NCBI GenBank assembly: GCA_027475525.1
Contig: JAMWFC010000028.1
Coordinates: 62,001-126,000 of the forward strand
Reading direction: 5' to 3'
Source of the DNA: Macrolepiota albuminosa
Taxonomy: Eukaryota > Basidiomycota > Agaricomycetes > Agaricales > Agaricaceae
Length of the DNA stretch: 64,000 nt
A program made the translations under genes and the position numbers. Positions 31,953 to 42,884 of this stretch are shown in pieces (positions within the stretch are counted from its first letter, which is position 1; each line of letters begins with the position of its first letter). Below the pieces are notes generated by a model, which saw only the letters and a program-made list of their open reading frames with translations, searched no databases and was not told where the DNA came from.

Positions 31953-34904
31953 CTAGGACCCGGATGATGATGCTCCCACGACAGCGCCCGTCTCAGTCAC
32001 CATTGCCTCCTCCTCCAGTGCGACGTTAATCGCGGGAGGGGGAGGCGCCGATTCCGTCCTCGGTGGGGTTATAGGCCCCTCGACTGCAGGCGTGTCTACC
32101 ACCATAGGCTCTGTTAGTGCGATGTTAATCGCTGAAGCGGTGGTGGTAAGCGTACCCTGCTCTGCCGTGCGTGACAGGAGATTGACCCAGCCTGGGTCCA
32201 TGTCCGCTGCTGGCAGATCATGCACTGCCAAGCGTTTTAGGAGGTTGACCCGATTTGGGTCCATGCCAATCAAGTAATAGAGGCCGTTGGCCTCAGGGTT
32301 TTCCGGGAGCTTGCTCTCCTCGTGGTGCTTGAACATCAGACAATAGTGATCGTCTTCAGTCATCTCCCGCCATCCATCCCATTGCGGGATTGCGGCGGGG
32401 GTGCCATACTTGGAGAGGCGCTCCATGCGCTCATCATCGACCTGCTTAAAGATGTCCATAGACATCGTGGGGGAATGGAACTGCTGTTCCAGGAAGACTA
32501 TGCTGTACGTGTACGTGTGGTCCACCCATTCCAGCAGAATCTGGTTGTGTAAAAGGACGCGTAACGTGTCGTCGTCGGAGAAGTTCCGTGCATGGTCGTC
32601 GGGCACGTGAACTTGGTGGATTTCGAGCTGCAGCCCACGTTGGGGCTCAAATGGCTGCTCGGGGAACATGGCATCATACGAGGCAATCGCCTCTCGATAA
32701 AGCCCTGGACAGGCCACGACGAGGGTCATGCGCTGTACGATCACCGGCTTGGCTGCGCTGTTAGTGCACAATGCTCGACATAGGGCGAACCCAAAGAGGG
32801 TCCGCCAGTGCATGCGATAGGCATGATCCACGGCGATACCTTGATAGGTATTTTCCAACCCAGGTCGGCCAAAGACCAGCGTGTACTGCGCCAGTTGGTC
32901 AAGGTCGAACGGGGTGGCTGGATCCTGAGCGCGCATTACATGCAACGCCATGGTGCCATCGTCTTTCGTGCGCAAAAAGCGCCCCGGAATGTGTCGTCAC
33001 TCGACAAGAGCGAGGTCGTCAGGGCCCTGCATCGGGTTGACAAGTTCTTGATACCTAGGCTCCTTCATCAGGAGCTGCATGGTTCGATCATGCAGAGCCT
33101 CCACTGTTTGCTGCACGAACATCTGGAGCTCTGTGATCAACATATACGCGACGATTCTGTTGCGACGCGGGACGTGTACATTGGCGTAATACTTATAGAG
33201 CCAGTCCAGCTCTAGAGGAGTGCGGGGAAGACCGCGTGGGGCGTGCTTATACACAATTGTGCCCGGGATGTGGGCAGGATGGCCAGAGGAATATTCATAT
33301 GACGCCGCTCTATTGGCGTCAGCTCCCATCAACACCGTATTTGTGGCATACGAATAATAGGTGCAATGGCTGAGTGCTCCTCTAAAGCACGAGTTCATTC
33401 GCTCGATATCGAGCGGACCCCACACCTTCACCCCCAAGCCATCGGGGATCCTCCCCGAACATTCATCCTCGGCCCTCGACTTCTGGGCCTTTAGCTCCTT
33501 GGCGTGAATCGCCTTCTTCTTTGCAATGCGCTTATTGCGTGCTACTCGTTGGAATCGGTCTGTGGCCGATTCCTCCTCCTCCCCGTCCTCCTCCTGCTCT
33601 GAGCTCGACTCTCCATAGTCGCTCTCGTCGGACAGGGATGGTACTGGTTTTTTGCCTTTATCAGGCCTAGTCTTCCCCCTCGAGGTCGCCACCAGACCAT
33701 CATACTGCTCCGGCGTACGGGGGTCTGGGGTCAAGACGACCACGGGATACTTTGCTGGAGGGGCCGGTACAAACACCGGCAACATGAACAACATCTGGAC
33801 TTCTCCCGCTCATGCGGGAATGCCAGCAGGAAAGAGTATAACCTCCAATTTGGAGGCATTGAGAGGCGGCTTGCAGCCGCGGCGCTGATGAGACGGCCCC
33901 GACTTGGTCAGGGCGGACGATTCTGGTTGTGGCTGAGCCACCGGAGGGGCAGGCACATTTCGCGCCAGAGTATTCCCTCCAGGCCCAGCGCGAGGAGTGA
34001 CAGTAACAGGCGCTCTTGGCGCCACAGCGACGGGTTTGGACCCCCTAGGTGGGGCCCAAGATGATGCAGCTTCCCGCTGACCCAAGGACAGACCTGCCAA
34101 GGGTTCACTGACGGCAGCCAGCGACTCTGAAGAGGCCTGCGGGCCCGACTCGGGTAGCCGCGATGACGAAGCCACGGGCTGAGGAGGCTGCTCATGGCAC
34201 GCGAATTGCGCTTCCGACGGCATCCTTGCCTGTGGAGGAGCGACCGGTCGACTGGGCTGATATCTAGCCCTCTTGACCTCAGCGGTCGATTCCTCACTCG
34301 TGGCGATTTTGCGCTTAGAAGCGCGTTTGATCTGCTCCAGCGCTGCGACGCGCTGCCTCTTCATCAGCTCGATCTGGTCGAGCAGCCCCTCCATTACCAT
34401 TACGGCCAAGCTGTCCTGCAGAAAGGACGCAGTTGCAGGGACTGGCTGTCCCGCTGCTTCCAGTCTGCCCAACAGCACGTCTGACCCAGCTACACTCTGC
34501 GCTTGTGGCACAGGCTCCCCATATGACTCTTCCACAGGCCGGTGCGCCCATGGTACTGACGGCGGCCCCATCACCACACCCGCATACATCAGATACGACG
34601 CAGTTGGACGTGACGACGGTTCCTGATAATAGCACTTGCGGCGCGTGCTGTCCTCCGGGCGCCCATAACGCCCTTCATCATCGACCTCCATCTCTTGCGA
34701 GTGGAGGGGTGTCTGATATGGAAGCGGCTCATCACGGCCTGGATAGGCCACCACTGACTGAAACTGGCTTGCTGCCGGATATGGTGGCTGCCTCGGATAC
34801 TGAGTTGACACTTGTATATTCGGGGGTCTCCCCCCTCCACTAGAGCCTTGCCGGCTCTGATCAGTATTTTGCGGCCCCCAATAGGCCATTTTCGCTAAAC
34901 ACAT
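31953..34904 (-). pseudogene. Extra 3' ORF of the gypsy element, function unknown
   Basis: From ATG 34904 (MCLAKMAYWGPQ; an alternative Met lies five codons on) one frame runs about 983 codons to a stop at 31953. It is interrupted only by TGA at 33810-33812 and 32997-32999, each of which would be Arg if CGA had been the ancestor. The first third is Pro/Gln/Ser-rich and disordered-looking, with a helix (LLDQIELMKRQRVAALEQI) and a basic patch. The middle has an acidic run (EQEEDGEEEESATD) followed by KRIAKKKAIHAKELKAQK. The later parts look folded: LMGADANRAASYEYSSGHPA, IPGTIVYKHAPRG, LYKYYANVHVPRRNRIVAYM. The tail is Pro/Ala/Glu-rich. There is no signal peptide or clear membrane helix, so an envelope-type role is not supported. 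It starts 211 bp after the integrase stop in another frame. I do not recognise a named family. Confidence 0.8.
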
Positions 34905-35115
34905 AGACTATGTGTATTAGGACTTGAGAAGAAAGAAAAAAACAATCTCCCAACTCCGCTAGTGGTGTAAACAACCACAAATACACGCCACCCGGCCTCC
35001 CACCGGCGATCATAGTCGCATAAACAGTCACAAACAGCAGCCACACTTAGTAGCCACCCGGTTATTCACCGGCTATCAAAGTGGACTTCGTCCACATTCC
35101 ACCACCCCACGTGCA

Positions 35116-36750
35116 TTATGCGCGTTTTGCTAGCTGTTGAGGGCGTTTCACGCCCTGCAACTCTAGGTACCTGTCCATCGCTGCAAGGTCTCTGCAGTTC
35201 ACGAGTGGTTCCCAGGTAGTATCACCTAAGCTCCACCTCACCTCGAATTCGAGGTTTCCTTTTGCCCACCGGTGACCGATGAGGTCATCTACAAACCACT
35301 CCTGGTCATTGCCAGTTCCAAAGTCATACGGCTCCGGTGTTGCGCGATTAGCAAATAGCGCATCACTACTGGCCATATACGGTTGCAATAGCGACACGTG
35401 AAACTTGGGCACTATCCTGCGCGCTTGCAGCGCCTGGGGTAGTTCCAGCACGTAGTTAGACGTGCTCGGTTCCGCCTCAAGGACCTTATATGGTCCAATC
35501 CATTTCGGACACAGCTTGTTCGCCCTGCCTTTTGGCAAGTTCAAGTTCTTCGTTGACAGGTACACTAGGCTCCCTTTCTCGATATCCGGCTCATCATGTC
35601 TGCGATTATGCGCATGTTTGGTTTGCCACACACACGATTCTATAATCGCGTCATGGGCATCTGCCAGATTCCTTAGCGCGTTGCGCGCATACTGCTTGAC
35701 TCCCACATGAATAACTTCGTCCGTACGAAGTTCACGAATCATGGATGGCATGTAGCCATTGTTGAGTTCAAAGGGTGAGTACCCTGTGGTTTCCGATATA
35801 CTCGCGTTTATCGCAAATTCCACGAGTGGACATCTATCCACCCAGTCCTTCTGATCAGGACGTACGAACGCTCGCAAGATTTGCGCAATATTTCTATTTG
35901 CACGTTCCGTTTGACCATCCGTTTGCGGATGAAACAATGTCGACATGAGCAACTTTGCTCTTAGCAGCTTGTGCAACTCCTTCCACCATTTGGAAGTGAA
36001 CTTAGCGTCTCGATCACTTACGATTGAACTTGGCAGTCCATGGAGACGTACTATCTTCTTGAGATAGATCCACAACAAGTCTGACGCGGTCATGGTGGTT
36101 CTCACTGGAATGAGATGGACCATACTGGTCATTCTGCAGATCACTACCCACAGGTAGTTAAAGCCTTTCGACTCGGGGAACGGACCTATAAAGTCCATCC
36201 CAATCGAATCCCAAGGTTTGACCGGTATGGGTAGCGAATGGAGCTTTCCCGGTGGCTTCAAAGTCGATACTTTTGACTGTTGACATAGCTCGCATGTCAA
36301 GCAGAATTGGCTCGTCTCTTTGGCCATTTGCGGCCACCAGTACCAGCGTCGCACATAGTCCAGTGTTTTCTGAGTTCCGAAGTGGCCCACTACTCTATGG
36401 GCCTGGTCCAGGATAGTCGTAATCAACGACCTCTCCCGGGGAATGCAGATGACTTTGGACCCCGTGGGTCTGGTAAGGTAGACGAGCTGCTGCTCCATCC
36501 TGAAGCGCGGATGCGCTTGGATATTGTTCAGAATCTCTACAAAGAGATTATCATCCTTGTATCCTTGCTGGATACGTGTGCGGAATTGCGCATTGCCTAA
36601 GTCAGCCGGTGCAGGCGTATGGTCCTGTGACTCCAGCGCTTGCTGGAGCGTCATATCAGTACCTCTCATAGGCACCTCTTGCCTTGTCTCTTCACGTGGC
36701 TGAGGGACCTCATGATCCACTAGCACCTGGGCTTCGATATCTCGAGTCTC
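35116..36750 (-). pseudogene. Integrase with C-terminal chromodomain
   Basis: It inserts element cDNA into chromosomes. The N-terminal HHCC zinc motif is visible (VVGHFGTQKTLDYVRRWYWW, then CLTCELCQQSK). The catalytic core has DFIGPFPESKG (first Asp), IVSDRDAKFTSKWW (second Asp) and PQTDGQTERANRNI (Glu). GPYKVLEAEPSTSNYVLELP is the usual post-core segment. The C-terminus, FVDDLIGHRWAKGNLEFEVR followed by WSLGDTTWEP and MDRYLELQG, is a chromodomain, which places the element among chromoviruses that can target modified chromatin. The frame is continuous with RT-RNase H except for the TGA at 36751-36753; the natural stop is at 35116. Confidence 0.9.
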
Positions 36751-36753
36751 TCA

Positions 36754-39018
36754 CTGTTCGTGCAGTTGCTTACTGCGACGTGTTTCCTGCGCTCGCATGG
36801 CGTGTAACTCGACCCTATGTTCCCTGATTTCATGGAATCGATGCAGAGGCAAATCCTCGCCCTCTGGGTCAATACGTTTGTCTGCCTGGACATAGTCATG
36901 CGCGTCATGGACGTCATCTCGAGTATCACTCTTGAAATATTGAGATAGACAATCCGCCACTTTGTTCAATTCACCTTTTACATAGGTGATGTCAAACTGG
37001 TACCGCGACATGTAGTCGATCCAGCGACGTTGTCGCGGAGACAGGTGCACCTGAGTCTTGAAGAACTCTAGTGCTTTGTGATCCGTGATAATATGGATCT
37101 TATATCCCATCAGTTTATCCTCCCACTTTAGGAGGGCTTCCAGTATTGCGAGTGTTTCTAACTCGTGCACAGCATAATTCTGCTGAGCAGCAGTGAATTT
37201 ACGGGACATAAATCCCGCTGGTCGGCAAGTCTGCCATGTTTTACCCTGGCCAAACATGGCCCCAACCCCAGTCTTCGACGCATCGCAGATGAGCCAGATG
37301 GGCTTGTCAATGCATGGGTCAATTGGCCGGATGACCGGCATTTTCACGCATATGCACTTAATCATCTCGAAACACCGCTGATGCAGCGGTCTCCAATGAA
37401 ACGGTGACCCATTCTGGGTCATGGCCATAAGTGGCCCAGTGTATGCAGTGATGTCTGGCAAGAAATTGCCAATATAGTTCACCAGTCCGACAAATCGTTG
37501 GATATCATTATATGTGCGTGGAGTACGCCACTCTTGGATTCGGTCGAGCTTATCCGTATCAGGATGAATGCCCTTCTCGTCAATGACGTGACCGAGACAA
37601 TCTATACTCGTTGCGTACAACTCGCACTTCTTCCATTTGAAATAGAGGCTGGCCTTTCGTAGTCGTTCAAATACGACTCGTAGGTGCTGCTCATGCTCCT
37701 CAATGGAGTCAGAAAATATGAATATATCATCTAAATAGACGTGCATAAACTTCCCGATTACATCTCGGAAGATTGAGGTCATTAGCCTCTGAAATGTCGC
37801 CGGTGCATTACAATCACCAATCTGCATGATGTTACTCACGAACGTCCCCATCAGGGACGAGAACAGTGTCTTTGGTATATCCTCTTCGCGGATGCGAACC
37901 TGTTCGTACGCGTCTGTGAGGTCGATTTTCGACCGATACTTCGCTGTTGCAACATCTTCTCGTATCACTTCCTGATCTGGAAGGGGTGTTACATCCTTGA
38001 CGGTATTATCATTGCGCTGTCGTGCATCCAATGCCATCCGTAACGTTCCATCCTTCTTGGGGATGCAAAGCAATGGTGCAGCTTGCACTGCTGGTCATGG
38101 TTCCCACCACTTCGCGTTTATGTATCTATTCGTCTTTTCACGAAGTTGATCCTGAAGTGCTCGCGGGCAGCGAGGCAAATGATACTTGTACTGCTTGTTA
38201 TCGTCAATGAGGTTGATCTCATGATTAACCTCCCGCCACGGAGGAAGCTCCTCCTTTGTTCCATTGACGATATCAGCCAACTCCCGTTGCCATTGCTGGC
38301 GCAGTTGAGGAATATCCTCCTCTGTAAGGCTCAAAGCCTTGCCTTTTCCTTTGGCTACGCGTGCTATACGCGGTTGAACCGTTGGTTCAAATTGCTCCCG
38401 TAAGGCACATACGTGCTCCTCTGTGAGGTCTCCCGGATTCAACCTTACAACCGGTTGTTTCCTCGTCGTACTCGCCAACGACTGCACACTTCTCGCCTTC
38501 AGCGAGAATCCGTCAAATATGATATCCGATGTTTCGGAGATCTCGTCCTCTCGTGCGTGACGGTACACTTCTCCCGTCTGGGTCGCTTGCCCACTTCCCA
38601 TAGCCTGCGTCACCATTGACGCTACCAACTCATTCCACTCCCGTGGCATTCGTGGGTCATACGCCCATTGCACTCCTGGCCAAGGCACTGGTCGATCCAT
38701 TAGCGACCTAGTGCTACCCACAGTTCCCATCGTACTGTATACCTTGTCCTTGACGAGATCCTCAACCTTCACTCGAGAGCTAGTCGGCTGGCATTCCAGC
38801 GACTCCACCACGTGTTTACTACGCTCATTCTTGCACTGCACAGCCTGTTTAGGCTTTCCATTGGTACACCCAGTCACATCCGGGTGCTTCCCCTTCTTCA
38901 GAGTTCCTTGAAACTCTTCCTCAGTCATCAGTATAGCTGGCGAATCAGCCGGCAGGCTTTTCGGTGGGGCCTGTTCATCCTCCACCTCCTGTACAGTCGC
39001 TCTCCTGCAACCATCTAG
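36754..39018 (-). pseudogene. Reverse transcriptase-RNase H with linker
   Basis: This is one frame split by TGA at 38095-38097. The linker part (38985-38098) has LIDDNKQYKYHLPRCPRALQ. The polymerase follows with LLCIPKKDGTLRMALDARQ, KIDLTDAYEQVRI, and the active site YLDD in FMHVYLDDIFIFSD near 37740. RNase H carries ICDASKTGVGAMFGQGK, HELETLAILEAL and IITDHKALEFF, then a connection ending AQETRRSKQLHEQ before the TGA at 36751. All core catalytic residues are present. The TGA at 38095 is just before the fingers domain, so RT cannot be made from this copy without readthrough. Confidence 0.9.
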
Positions 39019-39623
39019 TCAGTTGCGCTCATCATGCCGCTTTTCAGTTGCGCGATAGCGCCTCAAACGACCATCTGTATCGTTCAACACCACTTTCTCC
39101 GCCTTCAAAGGCGTACCGTTCACAACAACCATGTCGTTCACGAAATCCAGCGACACCTTGTTCTTACGCATGAACGGCGTACCGATAATCATGTCATAGC
39201 GATCAAAATTCGCTATATCCACGTATTCTTTCGTCGACGTTCCTGACGTCTTTATTCTCACCTCCGCGCCAAACTGCACCATAGCGCGACTCCCCACAGT
39301 CCCCAGCTGGAGCATCAAGGGCTCCTCCAGTTCATGAACGCGAATCGCGTTGACGTGAGCAAACTGGGGCGTAATGCCCGTAGTGGTACTCCCAGAGTCC
39401 CACAACGTCCATGCCGGATGTCCATTGACATCAACATACGTGACCAGGCACTCCTTCTCTTTGGGAGTATAGCGTGGCCGCTGCAACTTACCGGATGTCC
39501 ATTGACATCAACATACGTGACCAGGCACTCCTTCTCTTTGGGAGTATAGCGTGGCCGCTGCAACTTACTAGTTGCCTTCTGCAGGGTACGCGTCTCATTC
39601 GGACGCGCTGATCTCCCCGGCAC
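39019..39623 (-). pseudogene. Retroviral-type aspartic protease
   Basis: It processes the Gag-Pol polyprotein. The active-site segment is WTLWDSGSTTTGITPQFAHV, with the flap region further on and IIGTPFMRKNKVSLDFVND near the end. The upstream lead (LQKATSKLQRPRYTPKEKE) is duplicated by the exact 77-bp repeat at 39414-39567, which shifts the frame; counting one copy only, protease is continuous from about 39623. Gag, read in its own frame, overlaps this start by a -1 offset, so a Gag to Pol frameshift is plausible, although no clear slippery heptamer was found. A TGA at 39019-39021 separates it from the RT linker. Confidence 0.85.
39414..39567. repeat. Exact 77-bp tandem duplication in gypsy pol
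   Basis: 39414-39490 recurs unchanged at 39491-39567. Removing one copy joins the protease frame to its upstream start. Confidence 0.95.
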
Positions 39624-42592
39624 TCCGTCAGTGCAAACAGGTGTTCCTCCTCGTCATCACGAGCATAGTAGTCGCTGTCGTACACATCCACTGCGACGTA
39701 TTCGTTGCCATCAATCTGGACGCTCTTGGCGTCATCCACTTCTGACCCGTCAGCCTCTACCTGCAGTTCTTCCTCCGCTTCCTCAACGATCTCGTCGTCC
39801 TTGTTGTCACTAATGACATCGCTAGGTGCTGCAGCCGTATGGGCCGCTTGGATGTGTGCCTTAGGAGGGGCGGGACACTCCTTAGCAAAATGCCTGCTCC
39901 TGCCACAGTTATAGCACGCTGAGAGATCCCCGGCAGGCCTTCTCTGGGCTGCTCCTGGAGACCCAGCGGTTTTGCCTGCTATACGCGGTACAGGCGCCAC
40001 CACTCCTCTTGGTGCTACTTGATTCTGACCCAAAAAGGGTCGACTATCCTTTGCTGGCAACTGTCCAGCAGGCTTCGATCGAGGCCGTTGGCCTCCAGGA
40101 ATTGTCTTACGAACAACAAATCGCGGATTGCGATTATTCTCCATATCTGTCCGTTTGGCCAGGAAGGTTCCCACCTTCACTGCCTGACGGTTCACTGGTC
40201 CTCGGCGTGAACTACGCTGCTTATAATGGTTTGCAGTCCGTGTCGACTGCTCATAACGGATGGCATACACCAAGAATTCGGTCACAGTATTGACCTCCGG
40301 AGACAAATTATCGTCGCGTATCAACGCTCTCCTCATGTCTGCAGGTATTCCGTCCAGGAATGTCTTGCGGATAGTGTATTCGTCTGGATAGATGGCCATA
40401 TTCTGTGCATGACCCACCAGGTCATCATAAAAGGTCTGGATGCCAGTCTTAGCGTCATACACTGCCTTTCTAAAGGCATCACGAGCTTCCTGCATTGTAG
40501 CAGCATTGACAAACCGATTATACAGTCCTATCAGGACCTCTTTAAATGTCCAGTGCGATTTGTCGCGATTAATGTGGAGAACATGGCGACAGAACCAATT
40601 CCGAGCCTCTCCCTCCATAAATTCGTGTAGCACAAATATCCTTTCCTGGTCCATGTCGTCTCCACCATAGCAGCAGGCTGCAAGGTGGTAGCACACGTCC
40701 ATGGCCCAGTCCTCCAGTTGAGAGAACCTATGTCCTCCAGCATACACACGTATGTGCTTACCATTGGATTTACGGGGGCTTACCCCAGCAGGGAACTTAA
40801 ATCTGACTCCAAGGGAGTCATCCACCAGACGCGTGAGGCGGTCATGCATATGATCCATATGGATCCTGACCGCTTCATTCATTCCCGGCATAGTTTCACG
40901 CAAATCATGAGGTGCGGGCATTGAAAATGCCCGAGGACTGCGAAACAGGTGCTCATTGGCCACTCTTTCCGGCCGTGTGGTGGGCTGTTGCCTCACTTGT
41001 TGCTCTGCTGGTAATCCACCAGCCTGCCTGCCACTATCACGACGATTATTATCGTCCTGATCGTTATTTCTACAATCACGATCTCCACTGTCGTGATTGC
41101 GATGACTTGGCTCCCTCCGTTCGTAGTGACCACTACTGTCGTCACTACCACCTGGATCTCTGTCCGGTTCAGCAGTCCGAGCCGCGAATTGTTGCCGCAT
41201 GTCATTGACAGGCATTACGCCCTCACGCCCTTCGAAGACTACCCCCTGGTCATCAATGAACGACTCACCATGATTGCGCAAGTCCTGGTTGCGTATCCTT
41301 TGGTAATTGACGCGTTCATTCCAGTTGTCCACTAGGTGGACACGTCGCACTACGCGTCGTGGTCGCGTTCGCTCCTCAAGAATGTGGACTTCGTCCACCT
41401 CTTCCTTGATTGTAACTTGCTTACGAGGTGTCTTAACCTCCTGCACTGCAAGTGCCTCTGGCTCTGCCAGAGTCGTCGTTACAGTCTCCACCTCAGACAA
41501 TGCCTGCTGAGGCACTCCGCTAACAATGTGTTGACGGTTTGCGGCGTTCTGACGCCGAACATAGTCTTGCTGAGACTCATTAGCCTGACGAGGCGCATTG
41601 AGCAATTCCATCGCGTCCGCAATTAATGGCGCTCGTCTGCGCACACTCATCTCACATTCTACTGAGTCAGCTGGAGTAGCCGTTGAGACTGCTGACCCTC
41701 ACGCCTCTTTGCGCTTAAGGTATTCCACTACTTCGAGTTCGAAGATGCACACAAACAATTCGATATATTCACTCGAATCTGCATGGGGTACATCGTGGCT
41801 CCTAGCCGCCAGCAACTGTAAGTGCTTCACTACATAAAGCTGAAGACGCTTTTGCGTCGATTCCTTCACAACCGCCGGATATCGGTCCAATACTAGCTGC
41901 AACTGGATAGATAAGGTCGAATGCGACCTTTTGCTTTCCTCATCATCTGAGGACTCCAACTCGGACTCTAAGTCCATAACTCTCCTGAGGCCATCATGCC
42001 TCACTTGCGGCTGTTTGCCGGCTCGTCGGTGCAACTCTGGACTTCCAGGCGCTGTTAACGCCTTGTCCAACCTTACGACATTGTCGTCCTCCCTACTGAC
42101 CACTATTGCTGGTCCTTGCTTCTGTCCTTGTGTCGTCAACAACGACGGTCCCGGTTCAGTGGCAGCATTGGCCACATATTCCAAATGCCGTTCCGTAGGT
42201 GCAGTCCGGAATGGGGTGCTATGCGCAAACGCGCTGCCTTGTACCATTTCCAAATACTGGGTAACGTCTGGTTGACCCTCAGAGGGAGCTGAAGAGCTCT
42301 TGGGCAATACCGGATACATCAGTGAAGGCATTTGGCTCGCTGGCAGCGACACTCCTGAGACTGCGGATCTATCTCCTGGTTTTCCACCAGGTCGTACAAT
42401 GGACATCATCCGTGATACGGATAGCCCACCAGGCATTCCATAGCTCGCGCTGACATCGCGAGGGGTCTTTTTGTCCCGCTTTGGCAGAGGTTGGTATGCT
42501 GACGCAGATTGCGTCTTCCCAGCCTGAAGCACAGGTAAGTCACCTGCGTCTGCAGCTGGGAACGGAGGATCCGGATCAAGAGAGCCAGTCAT
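39570..42592 (-). pseudogene. Gag polyprotein with CCHC zinc knuckle
   Basis: It forms the particle and packages RNA. It starts at ATG 42592 (MTGSLDPDPPFPAADAG). One frame runs to about 39570 with a single TGA at 41699-41701 (Arg if CGA). The N-terminal part is disordered and Ser/Pro-rich. The middle is very charged (HNSGDRDCRNNDQDDNNRRD style). The capsid-like region includes HMHDRLTRLVDDSLGVRFKF, ARNWFCRHVLHINRDKSHWT and YDAKTGIQTFYDDLVGHAQN. The nucleocapsid knuckle is CYNCGRSRHFAKEC near 39920-39880. An acidic tail follows. At about 1,000 codons it is long for a gypsy Gag. Expression from this copy would stop at the TGA. Confidence 0.9.
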
Positions 42593-42703
42593 GGAAGCAC
42601 GTTTTCAGCGTGATGCCAACAGAGAATCGAGAGGTTTTGATGAGAGTTGCCTAGTCGGTAACAAGCCTAGAGTCTAAAGCCGATAGCAGAAGATTTAAAA
42701 AAA

Positions 42704-42879
42704 TGTAACCGGAGTTACGGGTTAGAACTATCTTGTGTGTATCACACAAGTGCTAAATCAGACCGCAGTATCAGATTGACTAGTACTTAGAGTGAAAACA
42801 AGATGTTGTCTTACGTAATACTCTACTAATTGATTATAGCGTCGTTGACGCTGATGGTAATACGGATGACTCCGTTACA
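42704..42879 (-). repeat. 5' LTR of the gypsy element
   Basis: 176 bp, TG..CA bounded. On the coding (minus) strand the internal region starts at 42703. I could not identify a tRNA primer-binding match there with confidence. Confidence 0.95.
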
Positions 42880-42884
42880 GAAAG
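42880..42884. other. Target-site duplication GAAAG, right copy
   Basis: Matches 31384-31388 exactly, showing that the two LTRs belong to one insertion that has not recombined with another copy. Confidence 0.9.

Larger units (their letters stand above)
31389..42879 (-). mobile_element. Ty3/gypsy chromovirus with an extra 3' ORF
   Basis: An 11,491-bp element with two 176-bp LTRs (TG..CA ends), flanked by the 5-bp duplication GAAAG (31384-31388 and 42880-42884). Reading leftward: gag with a CCHC knuckle, aspartic protease, RT-RNase H, integrase with a chromodomain, then a long extra ORF before the 3' LTR. A six-base poly-purine run (GGGGGG on the coding strand, 31567-31572) lies next to the 3' LTR. 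The LTRs differ at 2 of 176 positions, so insertion is fairly recent, but six in-frame TGA codons now block expression. It lies inside a host-type gene in the same orientation. Confidence 0.95.

Noticed and set aside
31953..34904. Extra gypsy ORF as an envelope gene
   Set aside because: No signal peptide, furin-like site or transmembrane helix is visible; the sequence is polar and partly disordered.
32092..34904. Long plus-strand open frames opposite the extra gypsy ORF (for example 32808-33215 and 34433-34843)
   Set aside because: They are shadows of the minus-strand coding sequence, lack introns or motifs and are rich in codons complementary to the real frame.
31953..42592. UGA reassigned to an amino acid in this genome
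   Set aside because: Genes such as the one ending at 55026 use TGA as a normal terminator, and the internal TGA codons are confined to mobile elements and gene relics at sites where CGA to TGA fits.
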